Assembly: GCF_022419185.1 (NCBI RefSeq)
Contig: NZ_JAJOZK010000010.1
Coordinates: forward strand, 59,968-123,967
Length of the DNA: 64,000 bases
Reading direction: 5' to 3'
From: Thermomonas flagellata
GTDB lineage: Bacteria; Pseudomonadota; Gammaproteobacteria; Xanthomonadales; Xanthomonadaceae
The notes under the pieces were generated by a model, which saw nothing but the letters and a program-made list of their open reading frames with translations, was not told where the DNA came from and ran no database searches. Positions 12,837-21,660 of the stretch are shown here, piece after piece. The position numbers and the translations under genes were made by a program. How positions within the stretch are numbered: the stretch's first letter is position 1; every line of letters begins with the position of its first letter.

Positions 12837-14057
12837 TCAGTACGGCAGCACCTCGACCACCGCGCCGGCGGGCAGCTGCTGCGGCCCCTCCGGCAGCACC
12901 AGCAACGCGTTGGCCGCGGCCGCGGCGCGCAGGCGGTGCGAACTGGTGGCCGCGGTGTCCGGCACGATCTCCAGCCGGCCGTCGGCGGCGCAGGCCAGGG
13001 TGCCGCGCAGGAACTCGCGGCGCGCATGGTCCTTGCCCGCGGGCGCCGCCAGCCGTGCCGACCAGCGTGGGCGCGGCGCGCGCCCCTGCAGGCCGTCGAG
13101 CAGGGTCCGGCCGAGGGTGAGGTAGGTCGCCAGCACCGCCACCGGATTGCCCGGCAGGCCGAGGAACTGCGCGCGGCCGAGGAGGCCGGCCAGCACCGGC
13201 ATGCCGGGCTTCATCATCACCTTCCAGAAATGCACCTGGCCGTGCGTGCGCAGGTGCGCCGGCAGCAGGTCCTTCTCGCCGACCGAGGCGCCGCCACAGG
13301 TCAGGATCACGTCGAAGGCGGACGCGGCATCCGCCAGCGCGCTGGCGATCCGCGCCGGATCGTCCGGCAGTGGCGGCCAGGCGACCGGATCCAGGCCGTC
13401 CGCACGCAGCAGCCCGAGCAGCAGCTCGCGGTTGCTGTCGTAGATCTGTCCCGGCTGCAGCGGCAGGCCGGGGCTGACCAGCTCGTCGCCGCCGGTGAAC
13501 ACAGCGACCGTGGGCCGCTGCCGCATCGGCAGCTGCGCATGCCCGGCGGCGGCGGCGAGCGCGACCTGCGCCGGCGACAGCGCGGTGCCGGCTTCGAGCA
13601 GGCGCGCGCCGGCCGCGCAGTCGTCGCCGGCGCGGCGCACGTACTGCCCGGGCGGCAGATCCGGCGGCACCTGCACCCGCTCGCCCACGACCTGCGCCTG
13701 TTCGCGGATGGCGATGGTGTCGGCGCCCTCCGGCAGCGGTGCGCCGGTGGTGATGCGCACGCACTCGCCGGGCCCGAGGCGCAGCCCGCGCGCGGGGCCT
13801 GCGAACTGCTCGCCGACCAGGTGCAGGCCGTCGGCGGCCGTGGCGAGGTCCGCATGCCGGCAGGCATAGCCGTCCATCGCGCTATTGTCGAACGGCGGCA
13901 GCGGTTGCAGCGCATGCACGTCGCGCGCCAGCACCCGGCCGTGGCAGCGCGCGAGCGGCAGGGATTCCTCCGCCAGGCGCGCGGCCGCCGCGACCTGCGC
14001 CAGCCGCGCCTGCGCCTGCGCGAACGCCAGCCCGACCGGGAACGGGGTTTCCTGCAT
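12837..14057 (-). CDS. moeA: Molybdopterin molybdenumtransferase
   Basis: Inserts molybdate into adenylated molybdopterin to give active cofactor. 406 residues. Seen: N-terminal ARCHGRVLARDVHA and LPPFDNSAMDGYACRH (the invariant N-S-x-M-D-G-Y), the TGAPLPEGAD loop of domain II, the MoCF-binding domain with TGDEL-like FTGGDELV and TCGGASVGEKD, and LPGNPVAVLATY. It starts 13 bases after the der stop and is followed by moeB, giving a moeA-moeB pair. No other cofactor genes (moaABCDE) are in the window. Confidence 0.95.
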   Translation of the reverse strand: MQETPFPVGLAFAQAQARLAQVAAAARLAEESLPLARCHGRVLARDVHALQPLPPFDNSAMDGYACRHADLATAADGLHLVGEQFAGPARGLRLGPGECVRITTGAPLPEGADTIAIREQAQVVGERVQVPPDLPPGQYVRRAGDDCAAGARLLEAGTALSPAQVALAAAAGHAQLPMRQRPTVAVFTGGDELVSPGLPLQPGQIYDSNRELLLGLLRADGLDPVAWPPLPDDPARIASALADAASAFDVILTCGGASVGEKDLLPAHLRTHGQVHFWKVMMKPGMPVLAGLLGRAQFLGLPGNPVAVLATYLTLGRTLLDGLQGRAPRPRWSARLAAPAGKDHARREFLRGTLACAADGRLEIVPDTAATSSHRLRAAAAANALLVLPEGPQQLPAGAVVEVLPY

Positions 14058-14070
14058 GCCCTGCCCTCCG

Positions 14071-15468
14071 TCAGCCGCGCTTGACGTGGCGCAGCAGGCG
14101 GCGCCGCTTCGCCTGCTGGCGTTCGGTCAGTTCGTTGCGGCGACCCTCGTAGGGGTTGCTGCCTTCCTTGAACACGAACCGGATCGGGGTGCCGACCAGC
14201 TTGAAGCGCTTGCGGAAGAAGTTCTCCAAGTAGCGCTGGTAGGCCGGGCTCAGGGTGCGCAGGCGGTTGCCGTGGACCACGAAGGTCGGCGGACTCTCGC
14301 CGCCCGGATGGCAGAAGCGCAGCTTGGCCACGTGCCCGCGCACCACCGGCGGCGGGTTGGCGGCGTACGCCGCCTCCAGCGCGCGGGTCGCCTCCGCGGT
14401 GCCGAACGCGCGGGTGGCGGAGGCATGCGCGCGATGGATGGCGCGGAACAGCTCGCGCAGCCCGGAGCCGTGCAACGCGGAGATGCGCACGCGCTCGGCC
14501 CAGTCCACGAACGCGAGCTTGCGCGCCGCCAGCGCCTCCGCCTGCTGGCGCTCGTAATCGCTGCGGCCGTCCCATTTGTTGAGGGCGATCACCAGCGCGC
14601 GCCCGGCGTCCAGCACTGCGCCGAGCACGGTCGCGTCCTGGTCGGTCACGCCCTCGCTGGCGTCCAGCAGCAGCACCGCCACCTGGCAGTCCTCAATCGC
14701 CTGCAGGGTCTTGACCACCGAGAACTTCTCGACCGCCTCCTCCACCCGCGCGCGCCGGCGCAGGCCGGCGGTATCGACCAGGCGGTACTTGCGGCCGTCG
14801 CGCTCCAGATCGACCGCGATCGCATCGCGGGTGGTGCCGGGCACCTCCGAGGCGATCATCCGCTCCTCGCCGAGCAGGCGGTTGACTAGAGTGGACTTGC
14901 CCACGTTCGGGCGGCCCACGAACGCGATCCGGATGCGCTCGGGATCGTCGTCGAGGGCCTGCGCCGCGCCCGCCTCCGGCAGCCGCGCCTGCACCTGCGC
15001 CAGCAGCGCGTCCAGCCCGGTGCGGTGGGCGGAGGACACCGCCTGCACCGCGGCGATCCCGTAGCGGGCGAACTCCGCCTGCGCGGCGCGCGCGTCGATG
15101 CCGTCGGCCTTGTTGACCACCAGCACGGTCGGCTTGGCCAGCTTGCGCAGCCAGGCCAGGATGTCGTCGTCCAGAGCCGAGGGGCCCTCGCGGCCGTCGA
15201 CCACGAACAGGACCACGTCGGCCTCCTCCGCGGCCGCGCGCGCCTGGCGCGCGGTCGCGCCGGCCAGGCCGCTGTCCTCGCCGGCGATGCCGCCGGTGTC
15301 CACCAGCACGAACGGGCGCTCCGGCAGCAGCCGGCAGACGCCGTAGTGGCGGTCGCGGGTCACGCCCGGTTCGTCGTGCACCAGCGCATCGCGGCTGCGC
15401 GTCAGTGCGTTGAACAGGGTCGACTTGCCGACGTTGGGGCGCCCGACCAGGGCGACGAGCGGAAGCAT
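14071..15468 (-). CDS. der: Ribosome biogenesis GTPase Der
   Basis: Tandem-GTPase factor for 50S subunit maturation. 465 residues. Two G domains each have a P-loop GRPNVGKST (about residues 8 and 183), DTGGI/DTAGL G3 motifs and NKAD/NKWD G4 motifs. A KH-like C-terminal domain ends in a Lys/Arg-rich tail. The gene is at its normal place after bamB. The 114-base bamB-der gap contains two GC-rich hairpins, so part of its expression may depend on its own promoter. Confidence 0.97.
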   Translation of the reverse strand: MLPLVALVGRPNVGKSTLFNALTRSRDALVHDEPGVTRDRHYGVCRLLPERPFVLVDTGGIAGEDSGLAGATARQARAAAEEADVVLFVVDGREGPSALDDDILAWLRKLAKPTVLVVNKADGIDARAAQAEFARYGIAAVQAVSSAHRTGLDALLAQVQARLPEAGAAQALDDDPERIRIAFVGRPNVGKSTLVNRLLGEERMIASEVPGTTRDAIAVDLERDGRKYRLVDTAGLRRRARVEEAVEKFSVVKTLQAIEDCQVAVLLLDASEGVTDQDATVLGAVLDAGRALVIALNKWDGRSDYERQQAEALAARKLAFVDWAERVRISALHGSGLRELFRAIHRAHASATRAFGTAEATRALEAAYAANPPPVVRGHVAKLRFCHPGGESPPTFVVHGNRLRTLSPAYQRYLENFFRKRFKLVGTPIRFVFKEGSNPYEGRRNELTERQQAKRRRLLRHVKRG

Positions 15469-15524
15469 GGCCTAGGCTCCTGTCGGAGGCGGGTTGCGTA
15501 GCCCCGCCGGAAATGGCGGCGGCC

Positions 15525-15573
15525 CCGGCACCCGTGCCGGAGCCGCCCGATCGGGCCGGCGCGCAGCGCGCCG
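15525..15573 (-). terminator. Paired GC-rich hairpins in the bamB-der gap
   Basis: Two inverted repeats, CCGGCAC/GTGCCGG at 15525-15540 (two-base loop) and CGGCGCG/CGCGCCG at 15557-15573 (three-base loop), lie 10-60 bases downstream of the bamB stop on the minus strand. No T-run follows, so they may attenuate or protect the message rather than terminate it. Confidence 0.4.
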
Positions 15574-15582
15574 ACACCGGCG

Positions 15583-16764
15583 TCACTGCAGGCGGAACGC
15601 CGCCAGCTCGCCGTCCCGGGTCTGGATCACGGCGATGTCGTCGGCGACCACCGGCTGCGCCACGATCGGCGCACCGAGCTTGGCGCGCGCGGCGAACGCG
15701 CCGTCCTTCAGCTGCAGCCAGTGCACGTAGCCCTCGAGGTCGCCGACCAGGGCATGGTCGCCCTGCACGGCGGGCGCGGTGGTGTTGCGGTGGGCCAGGC
15801 CTTCCTGCTGCCACAGGCTGCCGCCGGTGTTGCGGTCCAGCGCCCAGACCTTGCCCGCAGGATCCGTCACCACCACCGCGGAATTACTCAGCCCCAGCCC
15901 GCGCGGGCCGCCGGTGTCGCGGTCCCACAGCACCTGCCCGGACGGCCCGTCGATCGCGACCGTGTGGTTCTTGTAGCTGGTGGCGTAGAGCACGCGGCCG
16001 TTGAGCACCACCGGGCCGTCCACGTCGGCCATCCGCTCCAGCTCGCTGCGGCCGTCCGGCTCGGCCACCGCGGCCGACCACAGCACGCTGCCGTCGTTGG
16101 GCGACAGCGCGGTGACGGTGCCGTTGTCGTGGCCGACGAACACGATCCCGGGGCCGAGGGTGACCGGGCCGGTGCCGCGCACGGTCAGCGCCGGCTGGTC
16201 CACGGTGTAGAACCAGCGGCGCTCGCCGCTGGCGGCGTCGAACGCGGTCACGCGGTCGTCGTTGGAGTGCACGAACACCAGCCCGCCGCCGATCGCCGGC
16301 GCGGCGATCACCTCGTTGCCGACCTTGGCGGTCCACTTCTCGGCGCCGGTCTGGGCGTCGTAGGCCACCACGTCGCCCTTCAGGCTGCCGACCACCACCA
16401 GCCCCTCGCCCACGCCCGGGCCGCCGGACAGGGCCAGCTTGGACGGGGTGTGCCACAGGGTCTGCCCGGTCTTGAGGTCGAGCGCGTACACCCCGCCGTC
16501 GACCGCGGCGGCATACACCCGCCCGTCGAGGATGGCCGGATGCTGGCCGAGGCCGAGGTCCTTCTCGCCCTTGCCAATCTTGACGTCCCACAGCCGGGTC
16601 GCGGTGATGGTCGGAGCGATCTGGGCCAGCGGGGTCGGCTCCAGCGCCTTGTCCTGGCCGCGGCCGGCGAACACGTTCTTGACCGTGCTGCAGCCGGCCA
16701 GCATCCCGGCGGCGAGCAGCAGGACCAGCCCGCTGCGGGCGAAATGGCGGATGGGATGGGACAT
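15583..16764 (-). CDS. bamB: Outer membrane protein assembly factor BamB
   Basis: Outer-membrane lipoprotein of the BAM complex that supports insertion of beta-barrel proteins. 393 residues. A lipoprotein signal ends at about residue 25 (GMLAGCS). The rest is an eight-bladed PQQ-type propeller, with repeated blades such as GVYALDLKTGQTLWHTP, DVVAYDAQTGAEKW and KVWALDRNTGGSLWQQ. The start ATG at 16764 overlaps the yfgM stop (TGATG), which implies translational coupling. The neighbours yfgM upstream and der downstream are the standard context. Confidence 0.95.
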   Translation of the reverse strand: MSHPIRHFARSGLVLLLAAGMLAGCSTVKNVFAGRGQDKALEPTPLAQIAPTITATRLWDVKIGKGEKDLGLGQHPAILDGRVYAAAVDGGVYALDLKTGQTLWHTPSKLALSGGPGVGEGLVVVGSLKGDVVAYDAQTGAEKWTAKVGNEVIAAPAIGGGLVFVHSNDDRVTAFDAASGERRWFYTVDQPALTVRGTGPVTLGPGIVFVGHDNGTVTALSPNDGSVLWSAAVAEPDGRSELERMADVDGPVVLNGRVLYATSYKNHTVAIDGPSGQVLWDRDTGGPRGLGLSNSAVVVTDPAGKVWALDRNTGGSLWQQEGLAHRNTTAPAVQGDHALVGDLEGYVHWLQLKDGAFAARAKLGAPIVAQPVVADDIAVIQTRDGELAAFRLQ

Positions 16765-17408
16765 CAGCTCTGCTCTCCGGCATGCGGCGGCTGGCCGCCG
16801 GCATCGATCAGTTTGAACTCGACCAGGCGGTACTGCGGGTCGCCCACGTCGAGCTTGCCCAGCGCCTTGCGGTAGGCCTCGCGCGCCTGCTCGCGCTGGC
16901 CGAGCGCGAGGTAGGCATCGCCGCGCACCGCCCACGCGCCGGCATCGTCCTGCTGCGCCAACTGCGCCAGCGCCTCGCGGCCCTTGCCGGCGTCCACCAG
17001 CAGGCGCGCCAGGCGTTCGCGCACGAGTGCGCGCAGCGCCGGGTCGAGGTCGTGCAACCCGCGCAGGGTGGCGATCGCGTCGTCGCGCTTGCCCGCCGCG
17101 ACCTGCGCATGCGCCAGTTCCAGCGCCGCCAGCGCGCCGAGGGTGGGGTTGCCCTTGGCGATCGCGGCAAGCTCGGCGCGCCCCTGGTCCGCCGGCAGCC
17201 GCCCCGCGGAAAACGCCGCCACCGCCTGCGCGTAGCGCGCGTTGACCGCCATCGCCGCCTGCTGCTGGCGGCCCTGCCACCAATGCCAGCCGCCGATCGC
17301 GGCCAGCCCGAGCAGCACCCCGCCGATCAGGCCGGGGGCATTGCTGCGCAGCCAGCGGCGGACGCGTTCGCCTTGTTCGTGTTCGTCGAGCAGCTCGTCG
17401 ATCGCCAT
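16764..17408 (-). CDS. yfgM: YfgM/AncA-type tetratricopeptide protein
   Basis: Inner-membrane protein with a periplasmic TPR domain, in the family an ancillary SecYEG translocon factor that works with PpiD. 214 residues. N-terminal cytoplasmic stretch with DELLDEHEQGERVRRWLRSN, a single membrane helix at about 24-42 (GLIGGVLLGLAAIGGWHWW), then TPR-like helices through to residue 200. It lies between the rodZ-like gene and bamB. In many gammaproteobacteria ispG and hisS sit between rodZ and yfgM; they are not here. Confidence 0.88.
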   Translation of the reverse strand: MAIDELLDEHEQGERVRRWLRSNAPGLIGGVLLGLAAIGGWHWWQGRQQQAAMAVNARYAQAVAAFSAGRLPADQGRAELAAIAKGNPTLGALAALELAHAQVAAGKRDDAIATLRGLHDLDPALRALVRERLARLLVDAGKGREALAQLAQQDDAGAWAVRGDAYLALGQREQAREAYRKALGKLDVGDPQYRLVEFKLIDAGGQPPHAGEQS

Positions 17409-17483
17409 GCTGTTCCTGGGCCCGCGGCCCGGCCGCGGGCGGTCTGGGGATGGGAGGGGATGCGCCGGCGGCCGGCGGGCCGG

Positions 17484-18287
17484 TCAGTCGGACGCGGCCA
17501 ACGTGCCGTCGGAGGATACCGCAAAGCGCGCCACGTTCGCGCGCGCATGCGCCTGCACATCCACGTCCTCGCCGCGATTGCGCAGTACCGCGGCGGACGC
17601 GTTGCCGATGGTCAGGCGCGCCAGCTGACCGGGTGCGTAACGGCGCTCGCTGCCGGCCGGCAGCACGCCGCGTTCGACCACGCTGCCGTCCGCAGCGACC
17701 GCCTCGACCCAGCTCGGCGCGCGCAGCTGCAGTTCGATCGCGGCGCGCGGCGCCGGCAGCACCACCGGCGCCATCGAGGCGACCACCGTGCGCCCCGCGG
17801 CCGGCGGCACCGGCGCCGCCCCGGCCGGCGCGTCCGCGGCGCCGAGCGGCACGTCCAGCGGCGCGCTGCCGCCGCCCGGGGCGGCCAGGTGCTGGCGGGT
17901 GGCGATCCAAGCCGGGATCGCCAGCGAGAGGGTCAGCACGATGTAGATCAGGCGCCGGCCGAGTTGCTCCGCCCACCACTGCCACTTCGGCGTGTGCACC
18001 CGGCTCACCAGCCGGGTCGGCTCGACCGGGCCGACGTCCAGGGCCTGCATCATCGGCGCGGTGGTCAGCCCGAGCAGGCGCGCGTAGCTGCGCACCTGGC
18101 CGCGCACGAACACCGGCGCGCCCAGGCGCGACCAGTCCTCGGCCTCCAGCGAGCGCACCACCCGCGCCGGCATGCGCAGGCGCGCGGCGACGTCGTCGAT
18201 GCTCAGGCCGGCGGCCTCGCGCGCCGCCCGCAGGCGGTCACCGCATCCGGGAGGCAGGTGCTGCGAGGCGTCAGATCGCTGGCTCAT
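17484..18287 (-). CDS. rodZ: RodZ-like helix-turn-helix membrane protein
   Basis: Bitopic inner-membrane protein that in the family links MreB to the cell-wall elongation machinery. 267 residues. The N-terminal HTH_25 domain (about residues 15-85) contains LRAAREAAGLSIDDVAARL and the typical FVRGQVRSYARLLGL. One membrane helix follows at about 112-130, then a Pro/Ala-rich periplasmic linker and a C-terminal DUF4115-type domain (SWVEAVAADGSVVERGVL, then PAGSERRYAPG). The start overlaps the pilF stop by 4 bases. The gene position after pilF matches rodZ in related genomes. Confidence 0.85.
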   Translation of the reverse strand: MSQRSDASQHLPPGCGDRLRAAREAAGLSIDDVAARLRMPARVVRSLEAEDWSRLGAPVFVRGQVRSYARLLGLTTAPMMQALDVGPVEPTRLVSRVHTPKWQWWAEQLGRRLIYIVLTLSLAIPAWIATRQHLAAPGGGSAPLDVPLGAADAPAGAAPVPPAAGRTVVASMAPVVLPAPRAAIELQLRAPSWVEAVAADGSVVERGVLPAGSERRYAPGQLARLTIGNASAAVLRNRGEDVDVQAHARANVARFAVSSDGTLAASD

Positions 18288-19099
18288 GGGTTGCGCGGCG
18301 GAACAGGGGCGGCCGGGGGAAGCGCGTTCAAACGGGAAAGATAGCGCGAAGCGGCCGCGTTGTCGCCCAAGCGCGACTCGACCGTGGCCGCCAGGCGCAG
18401 GGCCTCGGCGTCCTGCGGGGCCTGCTCCAGCCAGCGCTCGAGGAATGCGCGCGCCTCCAGCAGGCGATCGCGCCCGGCTTCCAGCCGGGCCATCCCGGCC
18501 AGCGCGATGAGATTGCGCGGGTCGGCCGCCAGCGCCAGCCGCCAACTGGCCTCGGCGCGGGTCGGCTGCCCGGCCTGCAGCGCGCAGTCCCCGGCGTTGG
18601 CCAGCGCGATCGCCGGGGTCGGATAGCTCGGGTCGGCGACCGCGCGCTCGAACCAGCCCAGGGACTCGCCGGGCTGGCCGTTCGCGCACAGCCAGGTGCC
18701 GTAGTTGTTGGCGTAGATACCGTTGTCCGGCATCGCGCCGGCGGCGGCCTTGTAGTAGCGCCCGGCGGCGGCATGGTCGCCGCGCGCGTCCGCGATCGCG
18801 CCGAGCAAAGTGGCGACGTCGTTGCCGTCGGCACCGGCCTTGCGCGCCTGCTCGGCCAGGCGCTGCGCACGCGCCAGGTCGCCGAGGCGGTACGCATCGC
18901 CGGCATTCTGCAGGAGCAGGACCGGATCCTCGTCGCGGCGACCGGGCTTGCCGCCGACGTCGTAGGTCGGGGCGACCTTGGTGTAGGCCCCGCGCTCGGC
19001 CGAGGGGCGGATGAAGGTGAGCCGATCCATCGCGCGGCAGCCGGTCAGCGCGATCAGCGCTGCCAGCAGCATCATGCGCGCGACGCGCTCAGGCCGCAT
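18284..19099 (-). CDS. pilF: Type IV pilus biogenesis/stability lipoprotein PilF/PilW
   Basis: Pilotin-type TPR lipoprotein that in the family places the PilQ secretin in the outer membrane. 271 residues. The lipoprotein signal reads [13 protein letters not shown] with the lipid-modified Cys at about residue 21. About six TPR helices follow, with [12 protein letters not shown] and [14 protein letters not shown] being typical of the family. It overlaps rlmN by 11 bases and the rodZ-like gene by 4, so all three are in one message. The C-terminal Pro-rich tail is unremarkable. Confidence 0.88.
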   Translation of the reverse strand: MRPERVARMMLLAALIALTGCRAMDRLTFIRPSAERGAYTKVAPTYDVGGKPGRRDEDPVLLLQNAGDAYRLGDLARAQRLAEQARKAGADGNDVATLLGAIADARGDHAAAGRYYKAAAGAMPDNGIYANNYGTWLCANGQPGESLGWFERAVADPSYPTPAIALANAGDCALQAGQPTRAEASWRLALAADPRNLIALAGMARLEAGRDRLLEARAFLERWLEQAPQDAEALRLAATVESRLGDNAAASRYLSRLNALPPAAPVPPRNP

Positions 19100-20348
19100 C
19101 GCCGACTCCGGCCGCCTGCGCGCGGCGGAACTGCGCCGAGCGCCGGGTGCGGTCCAGCACCTGCCCCTTCAGCTGGCCGCAGGCGGCATCGATGTCGTCG
19201 CCGCGGGTGCGGCGCACCGGCGCGATCAGGCCGGCCTCGTTGAGGCGCTTCTGGAACGCGCGGATCGCCGCCTCGTCCGGGCGCGCGAAACGGGTACCGG
19301 GGAAGGGATTGAACGGGATCAGGTTGACCTTGGCCGCGTCCTTCATCTGCACCCGGCGGTCGAAGTCGCGCAGCAGCGCGACCAGCGCGCGCGCGTGCTC
19401 CGGCTGGTCGTTGACGCCCTGGATGAGGGTGTACTCGAAGGTGACCGATTCGCCCTTCTTGCGCAGCGCGTAGCGCACGCAGGCGTCCATCAGCTCGGCG
19501 ATCGGGTACTTGCGGTTGAGCGGCACCAGCTGGTCGCGCAGCTCGTCGAACGGCGCGTGCAGCGACACCGCCAGCGACACGTCGCTCTCCTGTGCCAGGC
19601 GGTCGATCATCGGCACCATGCCCGCGGTGGAGAGGGTGACGCGCTTGTTGGCCAGGCCGTAGCCGAGGTCGTCGCGCATGATGCTCATCGCGCGCACGAC
19701 GTTGTCGAAGTTGGCCAACGGCTCGCCCATGCCCATCATCACCACGTTGGTGAGCTTGCGCTGCTGGTGCGGCACGTTGCCGAGGTGGCGCGCCGCCACC
19801 CACACCTGGCCGATGATCTCGGCGGTGGACAGGTTGCGGTTGAAGCCCTGGGTGGCGGTGGAGCAGAAGGTGCAGTTGAGCGCGCAGCCCACCTGCGAGG
19901 AGACGCACAGCGTGCCGCGCCCCTTGTCCGGGATGTAGACCGTCTCGATCGCGTTCTGGGCGTCCATGCCCAGCAGCCACTTGTGGGTGCCGTCGGCGGA
20001 GGCCTTGTCGAACAGAACCTGCGGGGCGCGCACCACGGCGCGCGCCTCGAGCTTGGCGCGCAGCGCCTTGCCGAGATCGGTCATGGCCGCGAAGTCGGTG
20101 ACGTAGCGGTGGTGGATCCACTTCATCACCTGGTGGGCGCGGAATTTCTTCTCGCCCAGTTCGTCCTGGAAGAAGCGCTCCAGGCGGGCGCGGTCGAAGT
20201 CGAAGATATTGGTTTTCCCGGCATCGGCCGGGATCGCCGCCTCGGTGCCGCGGCCGTCCGCGCCGGCAGGGGCCGGCGCGGCGGCAGGCACAGCCCCGTC
20301 CCCGCCCGGCAGGGCGGTCGCGGCGGACGGGGCGCGCGGATCGCTCAT
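19089..20348 (-). CDS. rlmN: 23S rRNA (adenine-2503-C2)/tRNA methyltransferase
   Basis: Radical-SAM enzyme that methylates A2503 of 23S rRNA and A37 of some tRNAs. 419 residues. The CxxxCxxC cluster is in [15 protein letters not shown] (about residue 160), with the SAM-binding [12 protein letters not shown] and the C-terminal NPFPGTRF element. The N terminus carries an extra 45 or so Ala/Pro/Gly-rich residues before the conserved [14 protein letters not shown]; there is no other in-frame ATG, so either this extension is real or a GTG/TTG start is used. It starts 7 bases after ndk. Confidence 0.95.
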   Translation of the reverse strand: MSDPRAPSAATALPGGDGAVPAAAPAPAGADGRGTEAAIPADAGKTNIFDFDRARLERFFQDELGEKKFRAHQVMKWIHHRYVTDFAAMTDLGKALRAKLEARAVVRAPQVLFDKASADGTHKWLLGMDAQNAIETVYIPDKGRGTLCVSSQVGCALNCTFCSTATQGFNRNLSTAEIIGQVWVAARHLGNVPHQQRKLTNVVMMGMGEPLANFDNVVRAMSIMRDDLGYGLANKRVTLSTAGMVPMIDRLAQESDVSLAVSLHAPFDELRDQLVPLNRKYPIAELMDACVRYALRKKGESVTFEYTLIQGVNDQPEHARALVALLRDFDRRVQMKDAAKVNLIPFNPFPGTRFARPDEAAIRAFQKRLNEAGLIAPVRRTRGDDIDAACGQLKGQVLDRTRRSAQFRRAQAAGVGDAA

Positions 20349-20355
20349 CGCCGGC

Positions 20356-20781
20356 TCAGCGCGCGTAGACGTCGGTGGCCGGGAAGAAGTAGGCGATCTC
20401 GATCGCGGCGTTCTCCAGCGAGTCCGAGCCGTGCACGGCGTTGGCGTCGATGCTGTCGGCGAAGTCGGCGCGGATGGTGCCCGGAGCGGCGTCCTTCGGG
20501 TTGGTGGCGCCCATCAGCTCGCGGTTCTTCAGCACCGCGCCCTCGCCTTCCAGCACCTGGATCATCACCGGGCCGGAGATCATGAACTCGACCAGCGCGT
20601 TGAAGAACGGGCGCTCGCGGTGCACGGCGTAGAAGCCCTCGGCCTCGGCGCGCGAGAGGTGCTTCATCTTGGCGGCCACGATCTTCAGGCCGGCCTGCTC
20701 GAAACGGGTGTAGATCTGGCCGATGACGTTCTTGGCGACGGCATCGGGCTTGATGATCGAAAGGGTGCGCTCCAGCGCCAT
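20356..20781 (-). CDS. ndk: Nucleoside diphosphate kinase
   Basis: Balances nucleoside triphosphate pools by moving a phosphate through an active-site His. 141 residues. Starts [15 protein letters not shown], with the phosphorylated His in NAVHGSDS (about residue 117) and the [17 protein letters not shown] loop. An in-frame ATG two codons upstream (20787) is possible. First gene of the long minus-strand unit ndk-rlmN-pilF-rodZ-yfgM-bamB-der-moeA-moeB. Confidence 0.97.
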   Translation of the reverse strand: MALERTLSIIKPDAVAKNVIGQIYTRFEQAGLKIVAAKMKHLSRAEAEGFYAVHRERPFFNALVEFMISGPVMIQVLEGEGAVLKNRELMGATNPKDAAPGTIRADFADSIDANAVHGSDSLENAAIEIAYFFPATDVYAR

Positions 20782-20840
20782 GGGCATGCTCTCCGGTGGG
20801 CGGGCCGGCGATCGCCTCGCGGGCCCGGGACGATAACAGA

Positions 20841-20864
20841 AAACCCGCGATGGGGCGCGGGTTT
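20841..20864 (-). terminator. Hairpin with T-rich tail in the ndk leader
   Basis: Perfect 9-base arms AAACCCGCG (20841-20849) and CGCGGGTTT (20856-20864) around a six-base loop. Read on the minus strand the stem is followed by TTTCTGTTATC, the form of an intrinsic terminator, about 60 bases before ndk. No minus-strand gene lies upstream, so it is either a leader attenuator or a block on readthrough antisense to the tetR gene. Confidence 0.55.
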
Positions 20865-20955
20865 GGCCGATATGGCTGCGGCGGATTCTAGCGCATCTCC
20901 CACGCCCTCCGCACCCCGCGCGCGGCGCCGGCCGTGGCCGCGGGCCCGCGCGCGA

Positions 20956-20984
20956 TTGACGTACGCCGGCGTACGGCGTAGCCT
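20956..20984 (+). promoter_or_regulatory. Probable promoter of the tetR-fadB-fadA unit
   Basis: TTGACG (20956-20961, five of six) and TAGCCT (20979-20984, three of six) are 17 bases apart. The spacer contains a perfect 16-base palindrome, CGTACGCCGGCGTACG (20960-20975). The -10 overlaps the operator described next, so a bound repressor would block polymerase. Confidence 0.5.
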
Positions 20985-21000
20985 CAAACGCTCGTTTGAG
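20983..21000. promoter_or_regulatory. PsrA-type operator, inverted repeat
   Basis: CTCAAACG-CT-CGTTTGAG, an 18-base inverted repeat with perfect 8-base arms, ends 12 bases before the tetR start codon. It contains CAAAC-N4-GTTTG, matching the published Pseudomonas PsrA box (G/C)AAAC-N2-4-GTTT(G/C). This supports autorepression and fatty-acid control of the downstream fad genes. Binding itself is inference. Confidence 0.65.
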
Positions 21001-21012
21001 CGGGAGGCGCGG

Positions 21013-21639
21013 ATGGCACTGCAGCACTTCTCCACCAAGGACCGCATCCTGCATGCGGCGGAGGAGCTTTTCGCCGAGCAGGGCTTCGCCACCACTTCGC
21101 TGCGCCAGGTCACCAGCCGCGCCGACGTCAACATCGCCGCGGTCAACTACCACTTCGGCAGCAAGGACAACCTGATCAACGAGGTGTTCCGCCGGCGCAT
21201 GGACGAGATGAGCGCGCAGCGCCTGGCCGCTCTCGACCAGGCGCGCGCGCAGCACCCGGGCGAGCTGGAGCCGATCCTGGCCGCCTTCATCGAGCCGGCG
21301 CTGGCGATGGCGCGCGACCGCCATGGCGGCGGCGCCTTCATCCGGGTGATCGCCCGCGCCTATGCCGAGAGCAACGCCGGGCTGCGCAAGTTCCTGTCGG
21401 AACGCTACGGCCACGTGCTGCGCAGCTTCGCCAAGGCGATCGCCGGCTGCCTGCCCGAGCTGGGCAAGGACGAGTTGTACCGCCGGCTGGACTTCTTGGC
21501 CGGCGCGCTGACCTATGCGATGGCCGACTTCGGCCTGATCAAGTGCCCGCCGGGGACCAGCGAGGCCGCCCACCGGCAGCGCCTGGCGCAGTCCCTGATC
21601 CAGTTCGCCGCCGCCGGCTTCCGCGCCGCCGGCCCCTGA
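21013..21639 (+). CDS. TetR-family regulator, PsrA-like
   Basis: 208 residues. The N-terminal HTH has the TetR signature: [45 protein letters not shown] is read across residues 10-54, with [13 protein letters not shown] being the recognition helix region. The C-terminal ligand domain resembles PsrA, which senses long-chain acyl-CoA and represses beta-oxidation genes. Start ATG at 21013; an upstream extension would run through the operator. It is followed 21 bases later by fadB, with the PsrA-type box just upstream. The assignment as a fatty-acid regulator rests on the family, the box and the neighbours together. Confidence 0.85.
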   Translation: MALQHFSTKDRILHAAEELFAEQGFATTSLRQVTSRADVNIAAVNYHFGSKDNLINEVFRRRMDEMSAQRLAALDQARAQHPGELEPILAAFIEPALAMARDRHGGGAFIRVIARAYAESNAGLRKFLSERYGHVLRSFAKAIAGCLPELGKDELYRRLDFLAGALTYAMADFGLIKCPPGTSEAAHRQRLAQSLIQFAAAGFRAAGP

Positions 21640-21660
21640 TCCTGCAAGGAGAGACGACCC

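Noticed and set aside
12563..13125. Open plus-strand frames over moeB/moeA
   Set aside because: Pro/Arg/Ala-rich shadows of the minus-strand genes.
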